Positions 35,819-43,427 of a stretch of DNA of 64,000 nucleotides are shown piece after piece (position 1 is the stretch's first letter; every line of letters begins with the position of its first letter). A model generated the notes under the pieces. It was not told the DNA's origin. It saw only the letters and a program-made list of their open reading frames with translations, and ran no database searches. This stretch comes from an uncultured Lachnospiraceae bacterium (GTDB taxonomy: Bacteria > Bacillota > Clostridia > Lachnospirales > Lachnospiraceae): the NCBI GenBank assembly GCA_902779305.1, contig CACZBD010000008.1, forward strand, positions 92,525 to 156,524. Reading direction: 5' to 3'. The position numbers and the translations under genes were made by a program.

Positions 35819-36755
35819 CTTTCTTGACCCTCGGATCGATCAGCGGATACAGGGAATCCACGATAAAATTGATCACAACCACCAGAAAAGCGATGATCAC
35901 GATGATCGCCTGTGCCACGGGGTAATCTCTGTTGGAAATCGATGTGATCAGAAGTCTTCCGAATCCCGGAATGGAAAACACCTGCTCGATCACGATGCTG
36001 CCGGCCACAATATCCGCAAGCGTCATTCCTAAAAATGTCACCACAGGGATCAGGGCATTTCTGAGTACATGTCTGTAGAGGACCTGATTTGTGCGGTTGC
36101 CTCTGCTGTAAGCGGTCCTGACATAATCCAGCTTTGCTTCGGAAAGCACGGAGTTTTTTAAGAGGCGCATGCTCATCGCGGCTTTCGGCAGCGCAATGGA
36201 AAAGGATGCCGTAAGCATATAGAGAAAATAGCCCCACGGATCGCTTTTGTAGGAAACAAAGCCGCCGGGCGTAAACAAATGCATCAAAAGACCGAACAGA
36301 TAAGTGATCAGGATCCCGATGAAAAACGGCGGGATCGCCATGAACAGCTGGTTGAGAACATCAAATGCTTTTGCAAAATAACGGTCATAGTATTTTGCGG
36401 TCAGGATTCCCAAAGGGATGGACAGAAGAACGATCAGCAAAAATGAAAGTCCCGTCAGTGTCAGCATGATCCCCAGCTTGTCATAGAGCATCTGCCTGAC
36501 CGGCACATGATAACTGTAAGAGATCCCCATGTCTCCGGAAATAAAGTTTTTGACCCATTCCAGGTAGCGGATGAGCAGCGGCCTGTCAAGGCCCATCTGC
36601 GCTCTTAATGCCTCGAGTTTCTGCGCTGTCGCATTGGTCCCGAGCATCTGCGTGGCCGGATCTCCGGGGATGATGGAAAAAGCCAGAAAAACAAGAAGAG
36701 AAACCATGAGTATGGTCAAGATCATGGTTACCAGTTTTCTGATCGCATACCGCAT
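35808..36755 (-). CDS. ABC importer permease (OppB/NikB-like)
   Basis: 315-residue permease. The N-terminal helix (about 8-30) and the conserved PGDPATQMLG...MGLDRPLLIRYLEWVKNFISGDMGIS region are diagnostic for the OppB/DppB/NikB family. The core has six helices with the EAA loop YVRTAYSRGNRTNQVLYRHVLRNALIPVVT. GGAGG is found upstream of ATG 36755. It follows the binding-protein gene by 39 bases. Confidence 0.93.
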   Translation of the reverse strand: MRYAIRKLVTMILTILMVSLLVFLAFSIIPGDPATQMLGTNATAQKLEALRAQMGLDRPLLIRYLEWVKNFISGDMGISYSYHVPVRQMLYDKLGIMLTLTGLSFLLIVLLSIPLGILTAKYYDRYFAKAFDVLNQLFMAIPPFFIGILITYLFGLLMHLFTPGGFVSYKSDPWGYFLYMLTASFSIALPKAAMSMRLLKNSVLSEAKLDYVRTAYSRGNRTNQVLYRHVLRNALIPVVTFLGMTLADIVAGSIVIEQVFSIPGFGRLLITSISNRDYPVAQAIIVIIAFLVVVINFIVDSLYPLIDPRVKKDEQ

Positions 36756-36794
36756 CGTTTCCCTCCTGTTTGTTTATATTTTGAAGATCATTCG

Positions 36795-38318
36795 TTAATT
36801 TTTCGGTTTGACTTTACTCATATCCATTACATACAGCGGATAGAACTGATACCCTTCAAAGGTATTCCTGAGTGCCACAAACTCTGCCATGTCCTGAATG
36901 TATACATTTGCAGCTTTTTCAGTCAGGATCGTCTCCATTTCCTTATAGCAGGCCGTCTTTTCTTCGTCATCCGTAAGTGTGATGACCTTTTCATAAAGCG
37001 CATCGTACTCCGGATCGGAAAAATTGGTAAAGTTATTGTCCGCTTTGGAATAGAACCGTTCCAAAAGGGCCCTTGCCGTCAGATAGGACGCATCCACGCC
37101 GATCACGGTGGACTCAAAATTTCGTCCAGCGTAAGTCTCGCTCAGCCAGGTGTTCCATTCCACCAGCTCGATCTTGGCAGTCACGCCGATATCCTTAAGC
37201 TGCTCCACAAGAACCTGTGCTGCATTGATATGCGGCTGATAATTCGAAGGAACCGTGATAGACATGGAAAAGCCGTTCGGATAGCCGGCTTCTTGGAGCA
37301 GATCCTTTGCTTTCTCGATATCCTGTGTATAATATTTGGAAAGTTCCGGCATGTAATATTTGGAAAATGCCGGGAACATACTTGAGCCGATGATCGTTCC
37401 TTTTCCTTCGCTGGTCAGATCCAGCACCGCTTTTCTGTCGACCGCATAGCATAAAGCCTGTCTGACTCTCTCATCGTCAAAAGGCTTCCTTGCATTATTT
37501 AAGTAAAGCGCCTGTACCAGATTCATGGTCCCTTCCAGGACCTGAAAATCACCGCTTAGCTGCGAGATCTGATCTGTTGTCATGTGCGCATACATATCCA
37601 GAGATCCGCCCCGCAGATTCATGACCGCCGTATCCATTTCCGGAACGATCTTAAAGACCACTTTGGACAAATATGCTTTTGTTCCCCAGTATTCATCAAA
37701 CCTGGACATGACGATCTGATCCTGGATCGAGCGTGATTCAAAGCGAAACGGTCCCGTTCCGATCGGATCACTGTCCATATTCGGGTTATCGTTCGGAACG
37801 ATCGCAGCATTGACCATCGCAAGATATGCGGGAAAATCAACATCTTTCTCGGATAAAGTGACCACAACCGTCTCTTCATCCGCGATCGAAACATCCTGCA
37901 TCAGCGCGTATACAGGCAACATCGGCTCATCGCCGAGTTTTCCGGAGATCTTGTCGAGACTGAACTTGACGTCTTCAGCCGTGACAATGCGTCCGTTATG
38001 AAACCGGACATTTTTACGAAGTTTAAAGGTATAGGTAAGGCCGTCTTCGGAAACCTGATAGCTTTCGGCAACGGCAGGGATCAGATCCCCCTTCGGATCG
38101 GGCTTTAAGAGTCCTTCAAAGATATTGAACAGCACTTCTCTGCTTCCCGCAGCAACCGCTTTATGCGGATCCAGGCTGTCTTCGAGATCCTGTGCGATCC
38201 CTACATTGATGGTTCCGTTACCCGTTTCCGTTTTCCCGCAGGCACAAAGGACCGTTGGCAGGAAAAGCGAAAGGCAAAGAATAATAAGAAACGATTTTTT
38301 GATTTTCAGTAAGTTCAT
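36795..38318 (-). CDS. ABC importer substrate-binding lipoprotein, family 5
   Basis: 507-residue extracytoplasmic receptor of the peptide/nickel/opine binding family (SBP_bac_5). A lipoprotein signal ends in TVLCAC, giving the lipidated Cys at about 27. The conserved GLTYTFKLRKNVRFHNGR element, the GTGPFRFES motif and the C-terminal end lobe are present. ATG 38318 (MNLLKIKK) has AGGATGGA about eight bases upstream; a start four codons earlier has no spaced ribosome site. First gene of the five-gene importer. Ligand unknown: peptides are the default guess, but the short ATPases resemble nickel systems. Confidence 0.92.
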   Translation of the reverse strand: MNLLKIKKSFLIILCLSLFLPTVLCACGKTETGNGTINVGIAQDLEDSLDPHKAVAAGSREVLFNIFEGLLKPDPKGDLIPAVAESYQVSEDGLTYTFKLRKNVRFHNGRIVTAEDVKFSLDKISGKLGDEPMLPVYALMQDVSIADEETVVVTLSEKDVDFPAYLAMVNAAIVPNDNPNMDSDPIGTGPFRFESRSIQDQIVMSRFDEYWGTKAYLSKVVFKIVPEMDTAVMNLRGGSLDMYAHMTTDQISQLSGDFQVLEGTMNLVQALYLNNARKPFDDERVRQALCYAVDRKAVLDLTSEGKGTIIGSSMFPAFSKYYMPELSKYYTQDIEKAKDLLQEAGYPNGFSMSITVPSNYQPHINAAQVLVEQLKDIGVTAKIELVEWNTWLSETYAGRNFESTVIGVDASYLTARALLERFYSKADNNFTNFSDPEYDALYEKVITLTDDEEKTACYKEMETILTEKAANVYIQDMAEFVALRNTFEGYQFYPLYVMDMSKVKPKN

Positions 38319-38402
38319 TGGTAATTCCATCCTGTATTTTTAAAATAATAAAATGAAAACGCCGGTATCCGGAACATGCCGGACGGCAAAAAACACACAG
38401 AT

Positions 38403-38432
38403 AACGCCTACATTTTATACAATGCAGGCGTT
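38403..38432. repeat. Inverted repeat between nrdR and the importer operon
   Basis: AACGCCTACATT pairs with AATGCAGGCGTT (one mismatch) around TTATAC. Minus-strand readers of nrdR meet it 35 bases past the stop, so it may be the nrdR terminator, though the T-run starts nine bases later. It also covers a TATAAA that could be the -10 of the importer (TTGCAT, 15 bases), so an operator is possible. Confidence 0.5.
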
Positions 38433-38466
38433 ACATGCAAGTAAAAACTGCAGTTATGATATCGGA

Positions 38467-38916
38467 TCAGTTTAAGAATTTCTTAAGCTCATCCATAAAG
38501 GTATTGACATCTTTAAACTCTCTGTATACGGAAGCAAAACGAACATAAGCGACCGGATCCACATCTTTGAGTTTATTCATGACCAGTTCCCCGATCACGT
38601 CACTGGGAATCTCTTTTTCTTCATAATTGAAGATCTCGGTTTCCACTTCATCCACAAGCTGTGTAATGGTGGCCGCCGCAACAGGTCTCTTATGGCAGGC
38701 TCTTAGTACACCACCTTCGATCTTCTTCCGGTCATAGGCTTCCCTGTTGTTATCCTTTTTAATAATGATGATCGGAATGGTCTCAACTTTTTCGTAAGTC
38801 GTAAAACGCTTGTCACACTCGTCGCAAACACGGCGTCTTCTGATGGAATTGTTATCCTCAGCCGGCCGTGAATCGATAACTCTCGTATTCTCGTGACCAC
38901 AAAACGGACATTTCAT
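38467..38916 (-). CDS. nrdR: Transcriptional repressor NrdR
   Basis: 149-residue nucleotide-sensing repressor of ribonucleotide reductase genes. The N-terminal zinc ribbon (CPFCGHENTRVIDSR...CDECDKRFTTYE) is followed by the ATP-cone domain (VIIIKKDNNREAYDRKKIEGGVLRAC). Length and motifs are standard. It senses dATP/ATP and binds NrdR boxes. GGGGGAG precedes ATG 38916. It is driven by a consensus promoter with an embedded palindrome; I did not see a typical NrdR box there. No nrd genes lie in the window. Confidence 0.97.
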   Translation of the reverse strand: MKCPFCGHENTRVIDSRPAEDNNSIRRRRVCDECDKRFTTYEKVETIPIIIIKKDNNREAYDRKKIEGGVLRACHKRPVAAATITQLVDEVETEIFNYEEKEIPSDVIGELVMNKLKDVDPVAYVRFASVYREFKDVNTFMDELKKFLN

Positions 38917-38949
38917 AGTTCTCCCCCTTCATGAAACATATGATATTTT

Positions 38950-38979
38950 ATTATAGTTGACATAATCCGACTTGTCAAC
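38950..38979 (-). promoter_or_regulatory. Perfect consensus promoter of nrdR with an internal palindrome
   Basis: Minus-strand TTGACA (38978-38973), 17-base spacer, TATAAT (38955-38950): twelve of twelve consensus bases. The spacer and -35 form GTTGACA-N10-TGTCAAC (38979-38956), a seven-plus-seven inverted repeat that could be a repressor site. Confidence 0.85.
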
Positions 38980-39047
38980 CTTTTCATGCCACTATTTTGT
39001 ATTAGCTTCTACAGAAAAACACAAGATATTCACGGACGACATAACAT

Positions 39048-39078
39048 AAAAAAGATCACCCGGGATCCGGGTGATCTT
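39048..39078 (-). terminator. Intrinsic terminator after ftsZ
   Basis: AAGATCACCCGG (39052-39063) and CCGGGTGATCTT (39067-39078) form a perfect 12-base stem with a GAT loop, followed on the minus strand by TTTTTT. It begins nine bases after the ftsZ stop. Confidence 0.93.
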
Positions 39079-39086
39079 CATATTCA

Positions 39087-40466
39087 TTATTTCTTAAGGA
39101 AATCGGGGATCTTGAGGGATTTAACCTCAACCTTGCTTTCCACCGGTGCTGCCGGCCTTACGGGTTGCGGCGCTGCCGGTCTCTGTCCGTTCATATTTGC
39201 CGGCGGTAATCCCTGCTGCGGGTTCATCTGCGGTGCCGGACCCATAGGCCCCATCTGACCCATGCCGTTGTTCATGGGGTATGCGCCGGGAGCACCCGGA
39301 ACGCCCTGTCCGTACATGCCCTGATTATTCATGGGCATTCCCTGTCCCGGGATCGGAGGAACCGCGCCTGTCATGCCGGGATTGATCGCCATATTCTGGC
39401 CGATCGGCGGTACCGCGCCTGCCATGCCGTTTCCGTGTACTCTTCCTGCAGGTCCGAAGTTGCCGCGTTCCCTGTTGATCCTGCCAAGTCCCTGCGGCTG
39501 CGTGACTTTCGGTGCATTTTCATCGATACCGGTTGCAATGATCGTAACGGTACAGGTATCCGGTTGACTGTCATCACACATTGCACCCCAGATCAGGTTG
39601 ATATCTTCACCTGTGATGTCCTTGATGAAGTCACCCGCATCGGATGCATCGATCAGTGTAATCTCGCCGGTAATATTTAAGATCACATCCGTTGCGCCTG
39701 CGATCGAAGTCTCCAGCAGCGGAGAATTCACGGCCTGGCGCACGGCCTCGATTGCCTTGTCATCACCCTGTGCCTGACCGATACCGATATGTGCGATACC
39801 CTTATTCTCCATAACGGTTCTTACATCGGCAAAGTCAAGGTTGATCAGGGACGGCAGGTTGATCAGATCCGTAATACCTCTGACAGCCTGCTGCAGAACT
39901 TCATCCGCCTTCTTCAATGCATCCGGCATTGATGTCCTGCGGTCAACGATCTCTAACAGTTTATCATTCGGGATCACGATCAGCGTGTCCACATTGGGAC
40001 GCAGTTTCTCGATCCCGGCTTCAGCGTTGGTCATACGGGCTTTTGCTTCAAAACGGAAAGGTTTCGTTACAACACCTACCGTCAGCGCGCCCTGCTCTTT
40101 GGCGATCTTGGCGATCACGGGAGCAGCACCCGTTCCGGTTCCGCCGCCCATACCGCAGGTGACGAACACCATATGTGCGCCGCGGATCGCATTCGCGATA
40201 TCTTCCATGCTCTCTTCCGCAGCTTTTTCACCGATCTCAGGCTTCGCGCCGGCGCCAAGTCCCTGGGTCAGTTTATCTCCTATCTGAAGAAGTCGCGGTG
40301 ATTTGCAAAGCTGTAAAGCCTGCTTATCCGTGTTGATCCCTAAAAATTCAACACCCGTGATCTTCTCTTCGATCATTCTGTTTAATGCATTGTTACCAGC
40401 TCCGCCGACCCCTACGACAAGTATCTTCGCTGCACTGTCTACATCATTATTTTTGATTTCCAGCAA
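39087..40466 (-). CDS. ftsZ: Cell-division GTPase FtsZ
   Basis: 459-residue tubulin homologue that forms the Z-ring. The GTP-binding T7/T4 elements [12 protein letters not shown] and [24 protein letters not shown] are present, the core ends near residue 320, and the C-terminal peptide reads LKIPDFLKK. The linker of about 125 residues between them is unusually rich in Gly, Pro, Met, Asn and Gln. The start is TTG at 40466, fixed by GGAGG eight bases upstream; no ATG is available in frame nearby. It has its own promoter 45-73 bases upstream although it ends the dcw cluster, and a terminator follows. Confidence 0.96.
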   Translation of the reverse strand: MLEIKNNDVDSAAKILVVGVGGAGNNALNRMIEEKITGVEFLGINTDKQALQLCKSPRLLQIGDKLTQGLGAGAKPEIGEKAAEESMEDIANAIRGAHMVFVTCGMGGGTGTGAAPVIAKIAKEQGALTVGVVTKPFRFEAKARMTNAEAGIEKLRPNVDTLIVIPNDKLLEIVDRRTSMPDALKKADEVLQQAVRGITDLINLPSLINLDFADVRTVMENKGIAHIGIGQAQGDDKAIEAVRQAVNSPLLETSIAGATDVILNITGEITLIDASDAGDFIKDITGEDINLIWGAMCDDSQPDTCTVTIIATGIDENAPKVTQPQGLGRINRERGNFGPAGRVHGNGMAGAVPPIGQNMAINPGMTGAVPPIPGQGMPMNNQGMYGQGVPGAPGAYPMNNGMGQMGPMGPAPQMNPQQGLPPANMNGQRPAAPQPVRPAAPVESKVEVKSLKIPDFLKK

Positions 40467-40510
40467 GATTTTCTCCTCCTTTTATATATACTCCACACCC
40501 TATTATGTTA

Positions 40511-40539
40511 ATCATATAATTATTTGTTTGAATTTTCAA
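40511..40539 (-). promoter_or_regulatory. Promoter of ftsZ
   Basis: Minus-strand -35 TTGAAA (40539-40534), 17-base spacer, -10 TATGAT (40516-40511), each matching five of six consensus bases, in the 99-base gap between ftsQ and ftsZ. Confidence 0.75.
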
Positions 40540-40565
40540 CACTTTTTTGAAAAAAATACACATTG

Positions 40566-41300
40566 TCACATCTCGTCGTCTTTTTCAAACGTAAAGGTCC
40601 CAACTTCACCGGTATAATTTTCCATATGCAGAACGCCGGACAGTCCCTGCAGTTCAGGTAAAAGATACTGCAGTTTATTGATCTTCTCATCGATATGATC
40701 GCTGGTCCCGAGATAGATCCTGACCTTTTCAAAATAAAGCGTGATATGGTCGGCACTGTCAAAATAGATCCTGTCCGTCGTGATCCCGTACTTGGTCAGA
40801 AGCTGCGTGATGCTTAAGATCAGCTTGAAGACGGTCTCATCATCGACGGGAAGCCTTTCGTGCAGGACCACATGATCGAAATGAAGACCCGTCACAAACG
40901 GGATCCCCTCCATCCGTCTGGTGGAGGACTCCACGACAATGCCGTCTTTATCAAAATAAAGATAATGGCCGAGATAATCCACATATCCGGCAACCGCTTT
41001 CTCGTAAACCTGGATCCTGACTTCCGTTGGCGAGACCAGTTCGATATCCGTCTGCTCGATAAACGGAATGGATTCCACTTCCTTGTTATGATATTTCAGG
41101 TACAGGTATACGGAATTGTGGCCGTATTTTCCTTTCATGACCAGATCGATGATCTCCTGATCCGTGTAATGCTCATTCCCCGTGACAACGACCGTGTCAA
41201 CGGCGAATTTAGATTTGATGATGAACAGGGCCGATATGGCCAGAATGATCAGGACCAGCAGCGTAATGAAAAATACAGTTACTTTCTTATCAGTTCTCAA
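40566..41300 (-). CDS. ftsQ: Division protein FtsQ/DivIB
   Basis: 244-residue single-span protein of the divisome. A short cytoplasmic tail, a helix at about 8-28 and a POTRA domain (FAVDTVVVTGNEHYTDQEIIDLV, about 32-100) precede the beta domain. It forms a complex with FtsL and FtsB-like proteins to control septal synthesis. The start is TTG at 41300 with GAGG nine bases upstream, inside the end of ftsW (11-base overlap). Sequence is divergent, as usual for FtsQ; position in the cluster supports the call. Confidence 0.88.
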   Translation of the reverse strand: MRTDKKVTVFFITLLVLIILAISALFIIKSKFAVDTVVVTGNEHYTDQEIIDLVMKGKYGHNSVYLYLKYHNKEVESIPFIEQTDIELVSPTEVRIQVYEKAVAGYVDYLGHYLYFDKDGIVVESSTRRMEGIPFVTGLHFDHVVLHERLPVDDETVFKLILSITQLLTKYGITTDRIYFDSADHITLYFEKVRIYLGTSDHIDEKINKLQYLLPELQGLSGVLHMENYTGEVGTFTFEKDDEM

Positions 41301-42447
41301 GACGGATACCTCGCGATACGCTTAAGACAAGTCCGATCTCCGCCAGCAAAAACACGATCGAAGAACCGCCGTAACTGATAAAAGGCAACGTGATCCCTGT
41401 ATTGGGGATCGCATTGGTCACGACCGCGATATTTAAGATCACCTGGATGGAAATATGCGCCATCACACCGACGACCAGCAAAGCGCCGAACTCATCGGAT
41501 GCGTTGTTGGCGATGATCAGAAACCGCCAGATCATCAGAATAAACATGAGTATGATCGCGGTCGCGCCGAAAAGGCCGAGTTCCTCACAGATGATCGAAA
41601 AGATCATGTCGTTCTGTGCTTCCGGAATAAATCCGAGTTTCTGCATGCTCTGCCCGAGCCCTTTTCCGAAGATATCTCCGGATCCGATGGCATAAAGGGA
41701 CTGCAGCGTCTGGAAACCGGTCGTGGAAGCATATTTCTCCGGATTCAGCCATGCATTGATCCGGCTGAACCGGTAGGACAGTTCTTCCGGAAGGATCCCT
41801 TTGCTGACAAGCAGGACCACGATCGCCGCGATCCCGATCAATACGGCACCGATCAGGAAATATTCCTTATAGTTCGGTGTAGCCACAAAGATCATCATCA
41901 AAACGATACAGAAGATAATGATCGCAGAACTTAAGTTTTCGGTTATTAACAGGATCGAGAGCGCTACAGGGATCGCAAGCCCGATCGTAAACAGCGTACT
42001 CTTCAAGGACTGGATCCGTTTCCCGAACCTTGATACCCACGCGGCAAAGAATATGATCATCCCGACCTTCGCAACTTCTGCGGGCTGCAGGGAAAATCCG
42101 ACTTTGATCCATCTTTTTGCACCATTTGCTTCGTAGCCAAGAGGCGTCAGTACCAGAAAGATAAGCCCGAGTGACGCAAAATACGCGATAAACGGCATAT
42201 GGTCCCATAAATGATAATTGACAAATGTCACCCCTACCATGACCACGATCCCAAAGATCGTTGCAAATAACTGTTTTTTCAGATAATATGCGGAATCGCC
42301 GAATTTCAGATTGGCTTCATAGGAACTGACACTGTAGAGCATGACCAGTCCGAAACAAAGCAGAAAAAGCACGATAAACAACAGGGTGTAGTCGAACACC
42401 CCTGTCTTTCTTTCTTTTTTAAATCTGCTCTTCTTCTGCTCACTCAT
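41290..42447 (-). CDS. ftsW: Peptidoglycan polymerase FtsW (SEDS family)
   Basis: 385-residue multi-span membrane glycosyltransferase that polymerises lipid II at the septum together with its class B PBP. About ten helices are visible; conserved SEDS segments include KRWIKVGFSLQPAEVAKVGM, GLGQSMQKLGFIPEAQNDMIFSII and the final GITLPFISYGGSS. SpoVE is the alternative name for the sporulation paralogue. The ATG at 42447 follows mraY by two bases and has no clear ribosome site, so translation probably depends on coupling to mraY. Confidence 0.93.
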   Translation of the reverse strand: MSEQKKSRFKKERKTGVFDYTLLFIVLFLLCFGLVMLYSVSSYEANLKFGDSAYYLKKQLFATIFGIVVMVGVTFVNYHLWDHMPFIAYFASLGLIFLVLTPLGYEANGAKRWIKVGFSLQPAEVAKVGMIIFFAAWVSRFGKRIQSLKSTLFTIGLAIPVALSILLITENLSSAIIIFCIVLMMIFVATPNYKEYFLIGAVLIGIAAIVVLLVSKGILPEELSYRFSRINAWLNPEKYASTTGFQTLQSLYAIGSGDIFGKGLGQSMQKLGFIPEAQNDMIFSIICEELGLFGATAIILMFILMIWRFLIIANNASDEFGALLVVGVMAHISIQVILNIAVVTNAIPNTGITLPFISYGGSSIVFLLAEIGLVLSVSRGIRLEN

Positions 42448-42449
42448 TT

Positions 42450-43406
42450 TTATAAACCGATAAATGCAAGGGTACAGAGTAAAACGGTCACGATCGTAAA
42501 GACGGCAACCACTCTGGTCTCAGACCAGCCGCAAAGTTCAAAATGATGATGGATCGGCGCCATTTTAAAGATCCGCTTTCCTTTGGTGATCTTAAAATAA
42601 CTCACCTGCAGAATCACGGATAAGACTTCCGCAAGATAGATGAATGCCACAAGGATCAAAAACAGCGGCGTTCTCGTCATATAGGCGCAGGACACCACGA
42701 ATCCGCCAAGCGCAAGTGATCCCGTGTCGCCCATGAATACTTTTGCGGGATACACATTATACAGCAGGAATCCGAGCAGTCCGCCAAGCATCGCCAATGT
42801 GATGGGCGCGATCCCACTGTTTAAATACAGGGATACAACGGTGAAAAATACTGCGATGACAGCCGTGACAGAACTGGAAAGCCCATCCAGCCCGTCCGTA
42901 AAATTCGCGCCGTTTACGGTACCCAAAACAGCCAGAACGAGTACGGCAAATGCGAACAGACCAAGATCCAGTAATTTCCCGCCGCTAAACGGCAGATACA
43001 TCTGCAGATCGACGGCATCGCTTTTGATCATATAAAGCACAAAACCGGCACAGACCACGACTTCCAAAGCCATCTTCTGCAATGCCGTAAGCCCCATGCT
43101 CCGCTTGAGTACGACTTTGACAAAATCATCCACAAAACCGATCAGCGCAAATCCTACCGTCATCAGCAGGATCGGAACGATCAACGGATACTGCCTCATA
43201 TACAGAAGAGATGTAATGATCAGCGGAACAAGAAAGATCACCCCGCCCATCGTGGGTGTTCCGTTTTTCTGTAAATGGCTCTTCGGTCCGTCCTCACGGA
43301 TCGTCTGGCCGAACTTGATCCTGTGTAAAAAAGGGATCATGACCGGACCAAGCAGTGCGCTTAAGCCAAACGAGATCAGCAGGGCAAAAAATACCCACTT
43401 GTTCAT
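42450..43406 (-). CDS. mraY: Phospho-N-acetylmuramoyl-pentapeptide-transferase MraY
   Basis: 318-residue ten-helix membrane enzyme that makes lipid I from UDP-MurNAc-pentapeptide and undecaprenyl phosphate. Diagnostic motifs are GPKSHLQKNGTPTMGG, NFTDGLDGL, MGDTGSLALGG and the histidine loop PIHHHFEL. CGGAGG precedes ATG 43406. It lies 21 bases after pbpB and is coupled to ftsW. Undecaprenyl phosphate supplied by UppP, encoded elsewhere in the window, is one of its substrates. Confidence 0.97.
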   Translation of the reverse strand: MNKWVFFALLISFGLSALLGPVMIPFLHRIKFGQTIREDGPKSHLQKNGTPTMGGVIFLVPLIITSLLYMRQYPLIVPILLMTVGFALIGFVDDFVKVVLKRSMGLTALQKMALEVVVCAGFVLYMIKSDAVDLQMYLPFSGGKLLDLGLFAFAVLVLAVLGTVNGANFTDGLDGLSSSVTAVIAVFFTVVSLYLNSGIAPITLAMLGGLLGFLLYNVYPAKVFMGDTGSLALGGFVVSCAYMTRTPLFLILVAFIYLAEVLSVILQVSYFKITKGKRIFKMAPIHHHFELCGWSETRVVAVFTIVTVLLCTLAFIGL

Positions 43407-43427
43407 ATCCTTATTCCTCCGGAATTC

